DNA from: an uncultured Eggerthellaceae bacterium
Lineage (GTDB): Bacteria; Actinomycetota; Coriobacteriia; Coriobacteriales; Eggerthellaceae
Assembly: GCA_902497215.1 (NCBI GenBank)
Contig: CABVEH010000076.1
Coordinates: 1-6,153 of the forward strand
Direction of reading: 5' to 3'
Length of the DNA: 6,153 nt
The position numbers were made by a program, and so were the translations under genes. The notes beneath the pieces were generated by a model that saw nothing but the letters and a program-made list of their open reading frames with translations, did not search any database and was not told the DNA's origin. Within the stretch, counting starts at the first letter, position 1. The number at the start of each line of letters is the position of its first letter. Below, piece after piece: positions 1 to 6,153 of the stretch.

Positions 1-139
1 CGGGCCCCGCCAGAAGCAGGTCGTTTCCCACGAATGCGGCGACGGCGAACCACACCGCCACCCAGAACAGAACGCCGAGGCCATGGGCCACGGCGTTCTC
101 CACGTTGCTCGCGTTGTCTTTGATCCGCCGGTCGGGCAT
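1..139 (-). CDS. ABC transporter permease, N-terminal fragment
   Basis: This is the first 46 codons of a gene that runs off the left edge. The start is the ATG at 139-137, whose A is also the last base of the TGA stop of the upstream lipoprotein gene (a TGATG junction), so translation is probably coupled. The visible protein has a short charged N-terminus (MPDRRIKDNAS), then a hydrophobic segment at about residues 18-38 rich in Val, Ala, Phe and Trp. It continues into NDLLLAGP, which resembles the end of the first membrane helix and the 'LLLPSP' turn of SsuC/TauC-type importer permeases. Such permeases form the inner-membrane channel of an ABC importer. The family call rests on this short fragment and on its position after a substrate-binding protein gene. 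The ATPase gene would be expected further left and is not visible. Confidence 0.72.
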   Translation of the reverse strand, partial: MPDRRIKDNASNVENAVAHGLGVLFWVAVWFAVAAFVGNDLLLAGP

Positions 140-1204
140 CACATGAGGTAGAAGGCCACGCCGGGAAGGGCTCCACCTATGGAGGCGGGATCCTGCTGGT
201 AGAGAATCCCCAGGTATCCGGAGAGCGCGTCCTTCATCTGCTCGCCCGTGAGGCACACCACGTTGCATCTGGGTATGGAGGCCTCGGCGACCTGCTCGCT
301 GTCGATTATCCCGAGCGACACCACCTCGGGCGCTATGCGCGCGGGGTCGGACCGGGCGATGTCGGTGGACGTGCTGTGGCGGGTGACGAACTCGTCTATG
401 GCCGCGCGCTTGGATTCGACGGTGTCCGTCTTGGCTATGGTCACGCCGGTGATCAGGCTGCCGCGGTCTCCGCCCGTCGCCTCCTCCCAGGCGCGCGTGA
501 GGTCGACCCTCTGCTGCAGCTCGGGATTCTTCATGGTGGCCGCGGTGGCGAAAGGCTGTGGAAGCATGCCCGCCGACTGCGGGTCCTGGGCAATCAGGGC
601 CGCGACCTCGGCGGGCTCCGACCTGAACTGGACGTCCACGTCGTCCCACTGCATGCCGCTGGCCTCGAGCAGCGCCCGAAGGGTGTACTCGGGCACCGAG
701 CCCTTGCCCGTCATGTACACGGTGCGTCCGCGAAGGCCTTCGACGGAATCGAAGTCCGACGCGCTGACGGCGTACAGCACGCCAAGGGTGTTGACGTCCA
801 GCACCGTGATCCCTCCGCTGGTCCTCTGGTACAGCGTGGCGGCCAGGTTGGCTGGCACGAGCGCTATGTCGAGCTCGTCCTGCAGCAGCTTCGGCGCTAT
901 CTCGTCGGCGGTGGCGGCCACGGTGAACACGCCTTGGCCGGCGGTCATCATAGAGGCGCTGCTCGAGGCCAGAGCCGATGCGAAGCGCGTCGGCTTCTGC
1001 CGCAACGTCTTCGGCCACGTCCGCTTCGGAGGCTTCCTGCTGCTCGGCCTGGCTCGACGCCTGCTCGGATGCGCTTGGGGCACACCCGGCAACGGCCAGC
1101 ACAAGCGCCAGCATGCAGGCCGCCGCAACGGCTAATGCCGCCCTGCCAAATCTGCGCATCGTTCCGTCGTCGCCGCGCGACGCTCCGCCCGCTGCCTTCC
1201 TCAT
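139..1204 (-). pseudogene. ABC transporter substrate-binding lipoprotein (SsuA/NMT1-like), frame disrupted
   Basis: This gene encodes a solute-binding lipoprotein for an ABC importer, but it needs two reading frames. Frame one starts at 1204 (or 1159) and gives a clear lipoprotein signal: basic MRRFGR, a hydrophobic core, and lipobox VAGC with the Cys codon at 1084-1082. A Ser/Gln/Glu-rich linker and ALRIGS follow. Near 960-980 the sense switches to the next frame, which runs to the TGA at 141-139. That frame carries the family body: TADEIAPKLL, ELDIALVPANLAATLY, NTLGVLYAV, GRTVYMTGKGSVPEYTLR, GMLPQPFATAA, SLITGVTIAK, SIPRCNVVCL and GGALPGVAFYL. The ligand is unknown. The 1204 start lies one base after the hydrogenase stop and has GGAGG (1215-1211) 6 nt upstream. 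The 1159 start gives a more usual 26-residue signal but has only a weak ribosome site. A sequencing indel is possible instead of a true pseudogene. Confidence 0.8.
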
Positions 1205-1205
1205 C

Positions 1206-3017
1206 CTAGGCCTCCGCCTTCGCGCCTGCGTCGTCGGGCATGTGCACGGTGTGCAGGAGGTGGTGCGCCAGCTCGGAGCAAGGCTTGCCGAAGAACTCCT
1301 TGTAGAGCATCTGAACCTGCGGGTTCTCGTGCGAGTACCTAAGCGGCGTCTGCGTGCGGTCCATCGCGCGCAGCGTCTGCCCGCGCACCAGGCCGAGCTC
1401 GCGGTCGCTGCCGTCAATCGGCTGGCCGCCTCCGCCGGCGCATCCGCTGGGGCACGCCATGACCTCGACGAAGTCGTACTCGACGACGCCCTCGCGTATC
1501 GCGTTCAAAAGCGCGTCGGCGTTAGAAAGCCCGTGCACGACGGCGCAGCGCACTCCGGTGCCGTTCATGTCGAAGGCGCCCTCGGTCCACGCTCCGTGCT
1601 CGGACACCGCGAAGTCGAACCCGTCGGGCGGGGGCAGCTGTCCGGTGGCCACGTAGTAGGCGGTGCGCAGGGCGGCCTCCATGACGCCGCCCGTCGTGCC
1701 GAAGATGATGCCGGCCCCTGTGAAGGTTCCGAGCGGGTCGTCCAGCGGCATGTCCTCGAGCGTGTTCACGTCTATTCCCGACGCCTTTATCATGCGCGTG
1801 AGCTCGCGAGTCGTCAGTGACGCATCCATGTCCGGCGTGCCTTCGTGCGAGTTCATGGGAAGCTCGATCTCGTGCTTCTTCGCCGTGCAGGGCATTATGG
1901 CGACCGAGAACACGTCCTCGGGGGCAAGCCCGTTCTTCTCGGCGAACCAGGTCTTTATAACCGCGCCGAACATCATCATGGGGCTCTTCGCCGTGGACAG
2001 GTGCCCCACGACGTCGGGGTATGCCGCCTTGGCACGCTTCACCCACGCGGGGCAGCAGCTGGTGAACATCGGCCACCTCACGCCGTCTTCCTCGGCCGCC
2101 TTGCCCAGGCCTTCGAGCAGTTCGGTGCCTTCCTCCATGATGGTCAAATCGGCGGCCAGGGAAGTGTCGAACACGTAGTCGACGCCCATCTTCTTGAGCG
2201 CCGCCACCATGCGTTCGACGGAAAGCGAGCCGTCGTCCGCATCGAGCCCGATTCCCCACGACGTGCGCGCGGCGGGAGCCACCTGCACCACGGTGGTCTT
2301 GCTGGGGTCGGCGATGGCGGCCAGCAGCTTCTGGGTGTCGTCGCGCTCGGTCAGCGCGGCGGTGGGGCAGTGGGTTATGCACTGCCCGCAGGCGACGCAT
2401 CCGGCCTCGCGCGTGGTTGCGCCCCCGCGGACGCCGATCGCGGACCGCTCGCCCGACCCCACGAACTCCCACACGCCGATGCCTTCCAGCCTGTCGCATG
2501 CGGCGACGCATCGGCCGCATTTCACGCAGCGGTTCCCATTGCGCTGCACGATGGCCCCGCTGGGCCATTCGGCGCGCTTGCCTTTCAGAAGCCGCCTGGA
2601 ATAGGGCGACGGCGACTCCATCATGAACGTTCCCGTGGGGTCCCATTCGATGAGCCCGGCTTCGAGGAGCAGGGCCTGGAAGCGGCACGTGCCGTTGCGG
2701 AAGCAGTACGCGCAGTTCAGGTCGTGGCGTGAAAGCAGAAGCTTGAGGGCGGTGCTGCGGGCCTCGCGCACCGCATCGGTGTCGGTGTGAACCGTCATGC
2801 CGTCCCAGACGTGCGTGTTGCAGGCGGCTGCAAGCCTGTCCTCGCCTTCCACCTCGACCACGCACACGCGGCATGCGCCGATGTCGTTCAAGTCGGCGAA
2901 GTGGCATAGCGTCGGGATGTCGATGCCGCCCGAACGCGCGGCCTGGAGAATCGTCGCGTCGTCGCTGGTCTCTATGGTCTTGCCGTCTATGACGACGCTT
3001 GCCGGATTGCTTACCAT
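1206..3017 (-). CDS. hydA: [FeFe] hydrogenase, group A, monomeric multi-cluster type
   Basis: This 603-residue enzyme catalyses reversible proton reduction to H2, probably in the cytoplasm. In order it has a plant-type [2Fe-2S] domain (C38, C49, C52, C66); a His-ligated [4Fe-4S] site (H98, C102, C105, C111); two ferredoxin-type [4Fe-4S] motifs (C164/167/170/174 and C207/210/213/217); and the H-cluster domain. The H-cluster motifs are TSCCPAW (C321, C322), MPCTAKKHE (C377, E383) and EVMACPSGCAGGGGQP (C522, C526). The proton-path acids in IMEEGTE (E296, E299) are kept. The C-terminus matches the hydrogenase small-subunit domain (SHENP, LYKEFFGKP, HHLLHT). Length and domain order match clostridial CpI-type enzymes. 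The start at 3017 has AGGAGG 7 nt upstream and overlaps the preceding flavoprotein gene by 7 nt, which implies a paired enzyme. The maturases HydE, HydF and HydG are not in the window. Confidence 0.96.
   Translation of the reverse strand: MVSNPASVVIDGKTIETSDDATILQAARSGGIDIPTLCHFADLNDIGACRVCVVEVEGEDRLAAACNTHVWDGMTVHTDTDAVREARSTALKLLLSRHDLNCAYCFRNGTCRFQALLLEAGLIEWDPTGTFMMESPSPYSRRLLKGKRAEWPSGAIVQRNGNRCVKCGRCVAACDRLEGIGVWEFVGSGERSAIGVRGGATTREAGCVACGQCITHCPTAALTERDDTQKLLAAIADPSKTTVVQVAPAARTSWGIGLDADDGSLSVERMVAALKKMGVDYVFDTSLAADLTIMEEGTELLEGLGKAAEEDGVRWPMFTSCCPAWVKRAKAAYPDVVGHLSTAKSPMMMFGAVIKTWFAEKNGLAPEDVFSVAIMPCTAKKHEIELPMNSHEGTPDMDASLTTRELTRMIKASGIDVNTLEDMPLDDPLGTFTGAGIIFGTTGGVMEAALRTAYYVATGQLPPPDGFDFAVSEHGAWTEGAFDMNGTGVRCAVVHGLSNADALLNAIREGVVEYDFVEVMACPSGCAGGGGQPIDGSDRELGLVRGQTLRAMDRTQTPLRYSHENPQVQMLYKEFFGKPCSELAHHLLHTVHMPDDAGAKAEA
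1211..1215 (-). promoter_or_regulatory. Ribosome binding site for the lipoprotein gene
   Basis: GGAGG on the minus strand lies inside the last codons of the hydrogenase gene and ends 6 nt before the ATG at 1204-1202. It favours 1204 over the in-frame ATG at 1159, where only a poor GGAA sits 2 nt from the start. It also suggests that the lipoprotein is translated from the hydrogenase transcript. Confidence 0.6.
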
Positions 3018-4843
3018 GTTGCCACCTCCTGGCTGCACGTGGCGCCGAAGCCGTAGTGGTCGCAGCGAAGGCACCGGCTGGATTCCTGGGCGGCCTCCTG
3101 CGGGCTCATGCCCAGCTTTGCGAGCTCGAACGTGTTCGCTGCCTCGGCGAATATGACGTCCTTCAAATCGATGCGCCCGTGCGGGCCTATGGCCGGCCTT
3201 GCGTTCGGCACGTCCACGTAGTCGTGCACGTCGTGGGTGTATCCCAGCGCGTTGTCGATGTTCGCAGCGGCCACCTTGCCTGCCGCTATGGCCTTGATCA
3301 CCGTGGCAGGGCCGCTGACGGCGTCTCCGCCTGCGTACACAGGCCCGGGAGCGTCTGCTATGGCGCCGTCCTCGCGTGCGACTATGCACCCGCGTTCGGT
3401 CTGCACCACCTTCGAGAACGCGTCGCTGTCTATGGCTTGCCCGATGGCTATAACCACCACGTCGCACGGGATCTCGCGCTGCGCAACGTCGGCGTCGACC
3501 GGCGCAGGCCGTCCTCCGCGTCCGATGGCGCCGATGATCTGCGGCTGCGTGACAAGCGCCTCCACCTTGCCGTCGGCGTCGGCCTTGATGGCCACGGGCG
3601 CCTCGAGCTGCGTGATCTGGCAGCCTTCGGCCTTGGCTTCGTCGATTTCTTCGGGAAGGGCGGTCATGTCGGCTATGCGGCGCCTGTAGACGCATTCCAC
3701 CGATTCCGCGCCCAGGCGCTTGGCCGTGCGCGTGCAGTCCATGGCGACGTTGCCGCCTCCGACCACGCATACGCGCTTGCCCGAGAAGTCGGGGGCGTTG
3801 CCGCTTGCGACGTCGCGCAGGAATTCGACCGCCGACATCACGCCGTCGGCGTCTTCGCCTTCGCAGCCCAGCTTCTTGGCGTCGTGGGCGCCGATGGATA
3901 TGAAGACCGCGTCGTTGCCGTCCATGAGTTCGTCCATCGGCACGTCGGTTCCCACGGCGCAGCCGGACTTCACGTCGATCCCGGTGCTCAGGATGAAGTC
4001 CACGTCGGCGTCGAGCCTGTCCTGCGGCAGCCTGTAGTCGGGGATGCCGTAGCGCGCCATGCCGCCCAGCTTTTCGCGCTGGTCGTAGACGGTCACGGCG
4101 TGTCCCATCAGTCGCAGGAAGTAGGCCGCCGTCAGCCCGGCGGGACCGCCTCCCACGACGGCTACCTTCTTGCCGGTGTCGGGCAGCGGAGCCGGGGCCG
4201 GCGACCACTGGGCGTTGTCGGCGGCGAACCGCTTGAGCCCGCAGATGTTCACGGCTGCGTCCTCCAACGCGCGACGGCATGCCGACTCGCAGGGGTGCTC
4301 GCAGACGTACCCGCACACGGTGGGCAGCGGGTTGTCGTTGCGTATCACGCGCAGGGCGTCGTCGAACCTGCCCTCGCGTATGCATGCGATGTATTCCGGA
4401 ACGTTCACGTGGGCGGGGCATCTCTTCGTGCAAGGGGGCATCGGGCTTTGCCTGTGCGAGCATGCATCGCGCTCTATGTGGCTCTGCAGGTCCTCGCCGA
4501 AGCCTTCCAGCGCCTGGAGCAGCACCTTGCCGGCAGTGAACCCGATGGCGCAGTCGGAGGCGGCGTACATGACCTGCGCCGTGGCCTTCAACGTCTCCGC
4601 ATCAGCGGCCTTTCCTTCGCCGGCCAGGATCGCATCAAGCTTCTCGACGCATGCGGCCAGCCCGGTGCGGCAGGGCGTGCACTTGCCGCACGACTCGGCG
4701 AGGAACATCCTCGCGATCGAGCACGTGTAGTCTATCGGGCACTGTCCCGGCGGAATGGACGCCAGCCTCTCCGCCGCACGTTGCGCCATGCTTGCATGCG
4801 TGTCCTCCATGCGCGAGGGGCGCTCTATCGTTAGTCGCGGCAT
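3011..4843 (-). CDS. NuoF-tail/GltD-like FAD-NAD(P) oxidoreductase, hydrogenase partner
   Basis: This 610-residue cytoplasmic flavoprotein probably passes electrons between NAD(P)H and the hydrogenase. Residues about 35-125 match the C-terminal iron-sulfur domain of NuoF: ESCGKCTPCRTG (C52, C55, C58), then C98 in SDCAIG. The FMN/NADH-binding part of NuoF is absent. Residues about 135-195 form the GltD-type N-terminal cluster domain (C138, C142, C177, C181, C185, C189). An FAD-binding Rossmann fold follows (VAVVGGGPAG, 228-236), then a second dinucleotide fold (CVVGGGNVAMD, 359-369) with CVYRRR at 384-389, and GGDAVSGPATVIKAIAAGK at 505-523. The last residues hold CLRCDHYGFGATC (C591, C594, C603), a possible extra metal site. 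NADPH preference is suggested by the Arg cluster but is not certain. The ATG at 4843 has GGAGG only 3 nt upstream; Met12 has no better site. True glutamate synthase small subunit is less likely because of the NuoF tail and the hydA neighbour. Confidence 0.9.
   Translation of the reverse strand: MPRLTIERPSRMEDTHASMAQRAAERLASIPPGQCPIDYTCSIARMFLAESCGKCTPCRTGLAACVEKLDAILAGEGKAADAETLKATAQVMYAASDCAIGFTAGKVLLQALEGFGEDLQSHIERDACSHRQSPMPPCTKRCPAHVNVPEYIACIREGRFDDALRVIRNDNPLPTVCGYVCEHPCESACRRALEDAAVNICGLKRFAADNAQWSPAPAPLPDTGKKVAVVGGGPAGLTAAYFLRLMGHAVTVYDQREKLGGMARYGIPDYRLPQDRLDADVDFILSTGIDVKSGCAVGTDVPMDELMDGNDAVFISIGAHDAKKLGCEGEDADGVMSAVEFLRDVASGNAPDFSGKRVCVVGGGNVAMDCTRTAKRLGAESVECVYRRRIADMTALPEEIDEAKAEGCQITQLEAPVAIKADADGKVEALVTQPQIIGAIGRGGRPAPVDADVAQREIPCDVVVIAIGQAIDSDAFSKVVQTERGCIVAREDGAIADAPGPVYAGGDAVSGPATVIKAIAAGKVAAANIDNALGYTHDVHDYVDVPNARPAIGPHGRIDLKDVIFAEAANTFELAKLGMSPQEAAQESSRCLRCDHYGFGATCSQEVATW
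3025..3030 (-). promoter_or_regulatory. Strong ribosome binding site for hydA
   Basis: A full AGGAGG lies within the end of the flavoprotein gene, 7 nt before the ATG at 3017-3015. It fixes the hydrogenase start there and argues against using the open frame that continues much further upstream. The start overlaps the flavoprotein stop in an ATGGTAA arrangement. Confidence 0.85.
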
Positions 4844-4871
4844 GATCCTCCAATCGTCTTGCGGTCCGTGT

Positions 4872-4905
4872 AAGCGAATTTCGAAAGCGAATGCAAAAAG
4901 CGAAT
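4872..4905 (-). repeat. Three tandem 8-bp direct repeats, 13-bp period, upstream of hydrogenase operon
   Basis: The box ATTCGCTT (minus strand; AAGCGAAT on plus) occurs exactly three times, at 4898-4905, 4885-4892 and 4872-4879, with starts 13 bp apart. The 5-bp spacers differ. The array lies 29 nt before the flavoprotein start and just downstream of a candidate -10 box, so it would overlap the transcription start or the leader. Such regular short repeats often bind a regulator, but the regulator is not known. An 8-bp palindrome, TTTCGAAA (4879-4886), bridges two of the boxes. Confidence 0.7.
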
Positions 4906-4911
4906 ACGAGA

Positions 4912-4917
4912 ATTATG
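4912..4917 (-). promoter_or_regulatory. Candidate -10 box of the hydrogenase operon promoter
   Basis: CATAAT on the minus strand matches five of six positions of the sigma-70 -10 consensus. It lies in an AT-richer stretch between the oleate hydratase terminator and the flavoprotein start. No convincing -35 hexamer sits 16-18 nt upstream, so an activator-dependent promoter or a different site is possible. The resulting leader would be about 60 nt and would contain the three ATTCGCTT boxes. Confidence 0.35.
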
Positions 4918-4985
4918 AACCAGTAATGCCGCAAGGTCGGCCGAAGAAGGCGAAGATTTATGCAACGCGCACTCGTGCGGACGCG

Positions 4986-5017
4986 AAAAAGCGGCATGGC
5001 GCACTGCCATGCCGCTT
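4986..5017 (-). terminator. Rho-independent terminator of the oleate hydratase gene
   Basis: On the minus strand a perfect 12-bp stem (AAGCGGCATGGC pairing with GCCATGCCGCTT, positions 5017-5006 and 5000-4989) encloses a 5-nt loop. A run of five T (4990-4986) follows, overlapping the base of the stem. It begins 54 nt after the oleate hydratase stop. The T run occurs only in the minus-strand sense, so the element ends transcription arriving from the right and separates the two transcription units. Confidence 0.9.
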
Positions 5018-5071
5018 GATTGTCGGGGTGTGTCGGGGGACGCCCCGCTTCCTGCCTTCTGCTCTTCGACG

Positions 5072-6153
5072 TCAGTGGATGCCAGGCCACACCGCCCCGG
5101 TGGCCGGACCCTCCACGTGCTCGTTTTCGCTGGTCGTGGGAATCACGCCGAACTCCTTCAGAAGCCCGTACACGTCGGTGCCCTCTATCTCCTTGAGGCC
5201 CTTCGAAAGCGCCAGCTTCTCGATGATGCTCATGTTCATGTCGGTGGCGGGCTTGCCGTCGCGCAGCAGCACGGTGGCGTTGAGCAGCACGCGCACGTCG
5301 AACGCGCTTCCCCAGACCTCGGGCACGCCGCGGTCGATGTCCAGCAGAGTGTACACGGCCTCCATGCCGGTGCGCATCGAGTACTCGGTGGTGAATATCG
5401 TGTCGCGCGGCGTCTCGGCGAACTGGCCGACGAAGGCGAAGTTCACGGCGCCGTCGGGCACCACCAAGGGCCTGTCGTCCTTGGCGCGCGGCATGAAGAA
5501 GGCGGTGATGTAGGGCATCATGCAGGGCACGGTGTTGGCGCTGTTGGCGGCCAGGTCTTCGATCTGGTCCTCAGGCACGCCGATGTGGTACAGCCATTCC
5601 TCGCAGATCTCCTTGCCCGTGCAGTCGCGCATGGGCTTCTTCACGTAGTCGCCGGGCTTGTCCGTGAACAGGCTGTACACCCACACGCACACGGTCCCGG
5701 GCTTCTGGTCGCGGAACTGCGGCTGGCGGTTGATGGTCCAGCTGAGCAGCCAGCTGGAGTCCTTGACCGAGACGATTCCGCCGGTGACGACGTTACCGGA
5801 CAGCGGGTCGCGTTGGCATATGGCCTCGATGTAGGGGAGGATGCGGTCGTCCAGCGTGGTCACGGTCGCGCTCTCCCAGTTGCTTAGCTCAGGAGTGCTG
5901 CAGAACTTCTCGGGATGGCCGAACTCGGGGCTTTGCGCCGCTATGCGCTTCCACAGGTCCCATCCGTCGCCGGGCACCAGCTCGGGGTCGAAGGCCGCCG
6001 GCTCGTCCTGGCTTCCGAACGACGAGTGCGCCACGCAGCTTCCCGGCGTTATGAACACCAGGTCGTCCTCCGACAGCTTGATGGTCTCCTCCTTGCCGCT
6101 CGGAGCGGAAGGCTTCGTCCCAGGCATCCCGACCGCGGCGTCGATGTCGGCCT
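5072..6153 (-). CDS. ohyA: Oleate hydratase (MCRA family), C-terminal part
   Basis: Oleate hydratase adds water to the cis-9 double bond of oleate and related unsaturated fatty acids, giving 10-hydroxy fatty acids. It is an FAD-containing cytoplasmic or membrane-associated enzyme of about 560-650 residues, and in gut bacteria is thought to detoxify host or dietary fatty acids. The visible 360 residues carry family motifs: TPGSCVAHSSFGSQD, GDGWDLWKRIA, PEFGHPEKFCS, NWESATVT, QRDPLSGNVVTGGIVS, SWTINRQPQF, YSLFTDKPGDYVKKPM and FVGQFAETPRDTIFTTEYS. The frame stays open to the right edge with no stop, so the start, the FAD-binding GxGxxG and the catalytic Glu lie outside the window; the Met at 6127 is internal. 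The stop is TGA at 5074-5072, followed by its own terminator. The gene appears intact and transcriptionally separate from the hydrogenase operon. Confidence 0.95.
   Translation of the reverse strand, partial: ADIDAAVGMPGTKPSAPSGKEETIKLSEDDLVFITPGSCVAHSSFGSQDEPAAFDPELVPGDGWDLWKRIAAQSPEFGHPEKFCSTPELSNWESATVTTLDDRILPYIEAICQRDPLSGNVVTGGIVSVKDSSWLLSWTINRQPQFRDQKPGTVCVWVYSLFTDKPGDYVKKPMRDCTGKEICEEWLYHIGVPEDQIEDLAANSANTVPCMMPYITAFFMPRAKDDRPLVVPDGAVNFAFVGQFAETPRDTIFTTEYSMRTGMEAVYTLLDIDRGVPEVWGSAFDVRVLLNATVLLRDGKPATDMNMSIIEKLALSKGLKEIEGTDVYGLLKEFGVIPTTSENEHVEGPATGAVWPGIH

Noticed and set aside
139..1128. A single intact 329-residue substrate-binding protein starting at 1128
   Set aside because: Its first 55 or so residues are Arg/Pro/Ser-rich with no signal peptide, while a good lipobox signal is encoded in the neighbouring frame over the same bases. 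The start is an artefact of the frame break.
248..1209. Two long plus-strand open frames across the lipoprotein gene
   Set aside because: They are antisense shadows with no recognisable motifs, and a clear family protein occupies the minus strand.
3018..4463. Upstream extension of the hydrogenase frame to an ATG at 4463
   Set aside because: The added 482 residues are Arg-rich nonsense overlapping the well-supported flavoprotein. The AGGAGG before 3017 and the [2Fe-2S] domain starting there fix the true N-terminus.
2999..4834. Open frame of about 611 codons on the plus strand, antisense to the flavoprotein gene
   Set aside because: It mirrors the real gene in high-GC DNA, has no recognisable domain, and its translation is rich in Arg, His, Val and Gly in the manner of a shadow frame.
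1206..4843. Trimeric electron-bifurcating hydrogenase (HydABC, group A3)
   Set aside because: There is no NuoE-like subunit, and the NuoF-like part lacks its FMN/NADH-binding region. The partner is GltD-like instead.
5021..5038. Direct repeat TGTCGGGG twice, 10 bp apart, between the oleate hydratase stop and its terminator
   Set aside because: It is a short, low-complexity GC repeat with no gene start nearby; chance is a sufficient explanation.
4635..5090. A minus-strand open frame of 151 codons across the intergenic region
   Set aside because: It runs through the oleate hydratase terminator and the repeat array, overlaps the flavoprotein start in another frame, and shows no protein-like pattern.

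Overview
The window is GC-rich, and every gene I can support lies on the minus strand. It reads from right to left as: the C-terminal part of an oleate hydratase gene with its own terminator; a 228-bp intergenic region; a tight cluster encoding an NAD(P)-type flavoprotein with a NuoF-like iron-sulfur tail and an [FeFe] hydrogenase; then an ABC transporter substrate-binding lipoprotein gene whose reading frame is broken; and the first codons of an ABC permease. The redox genes resemble those of anaerobic fermentative bacteria. The high GC, frequent ATA isoleucine codons, lipoprotein signal, oleate hydratase and [FeFe] hydrogenase together suggest a gut-associated anaerobe of the Coriobacteriia (Eggerthellaceae-like). 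That placement is inference from gene content and was not tested.

Region by region (all minus strand): 5072-6153 is oleate hydratase, entering from the right edge. 4986-5017 is its intrinsic terminator. 4844-4985 is the presumed control region of the next operon. It is AT-richer than its surroundings, has a candidate -10 box, and carries three exact 8-bp direct repeats at a 13-bp period. 3011-4843 is the GltD/NfnB-like flavoprotein. 1206-3017 is the [FeFe] hydrogenase, overlapping it by 7 nt. 139-1204 is the disrupted substrate-binding lipoprotein. 1-139 is the permease start, overlapping by 1 nt.

The flavoprotein and hydrogenase probably form one enzyme. The flavoprotein would exchange electrons with NAD(P)H through FAD and pass them along iron-sulfur clusters to the hydrogenase, which reduces protons or oxidises H2 at the H-cluster. 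This two-gene layout fits what is called the glutamate-synthase-linked (group A2) type better than the trimeric bifurcating type, because no complete NuoF or NuoE is present in the window. The ABC transporter genes follow with one intervening base, so they are probably co-transcribed. Why a solute importer should be tied to a hydrogenase is not clear from the sequence.

The points most worth a second look are the repeat array before the hydrogenase operon, the frame break and probable small deletion in the lipoprotein gene, and the coupling of hydrogenase to a transporter.
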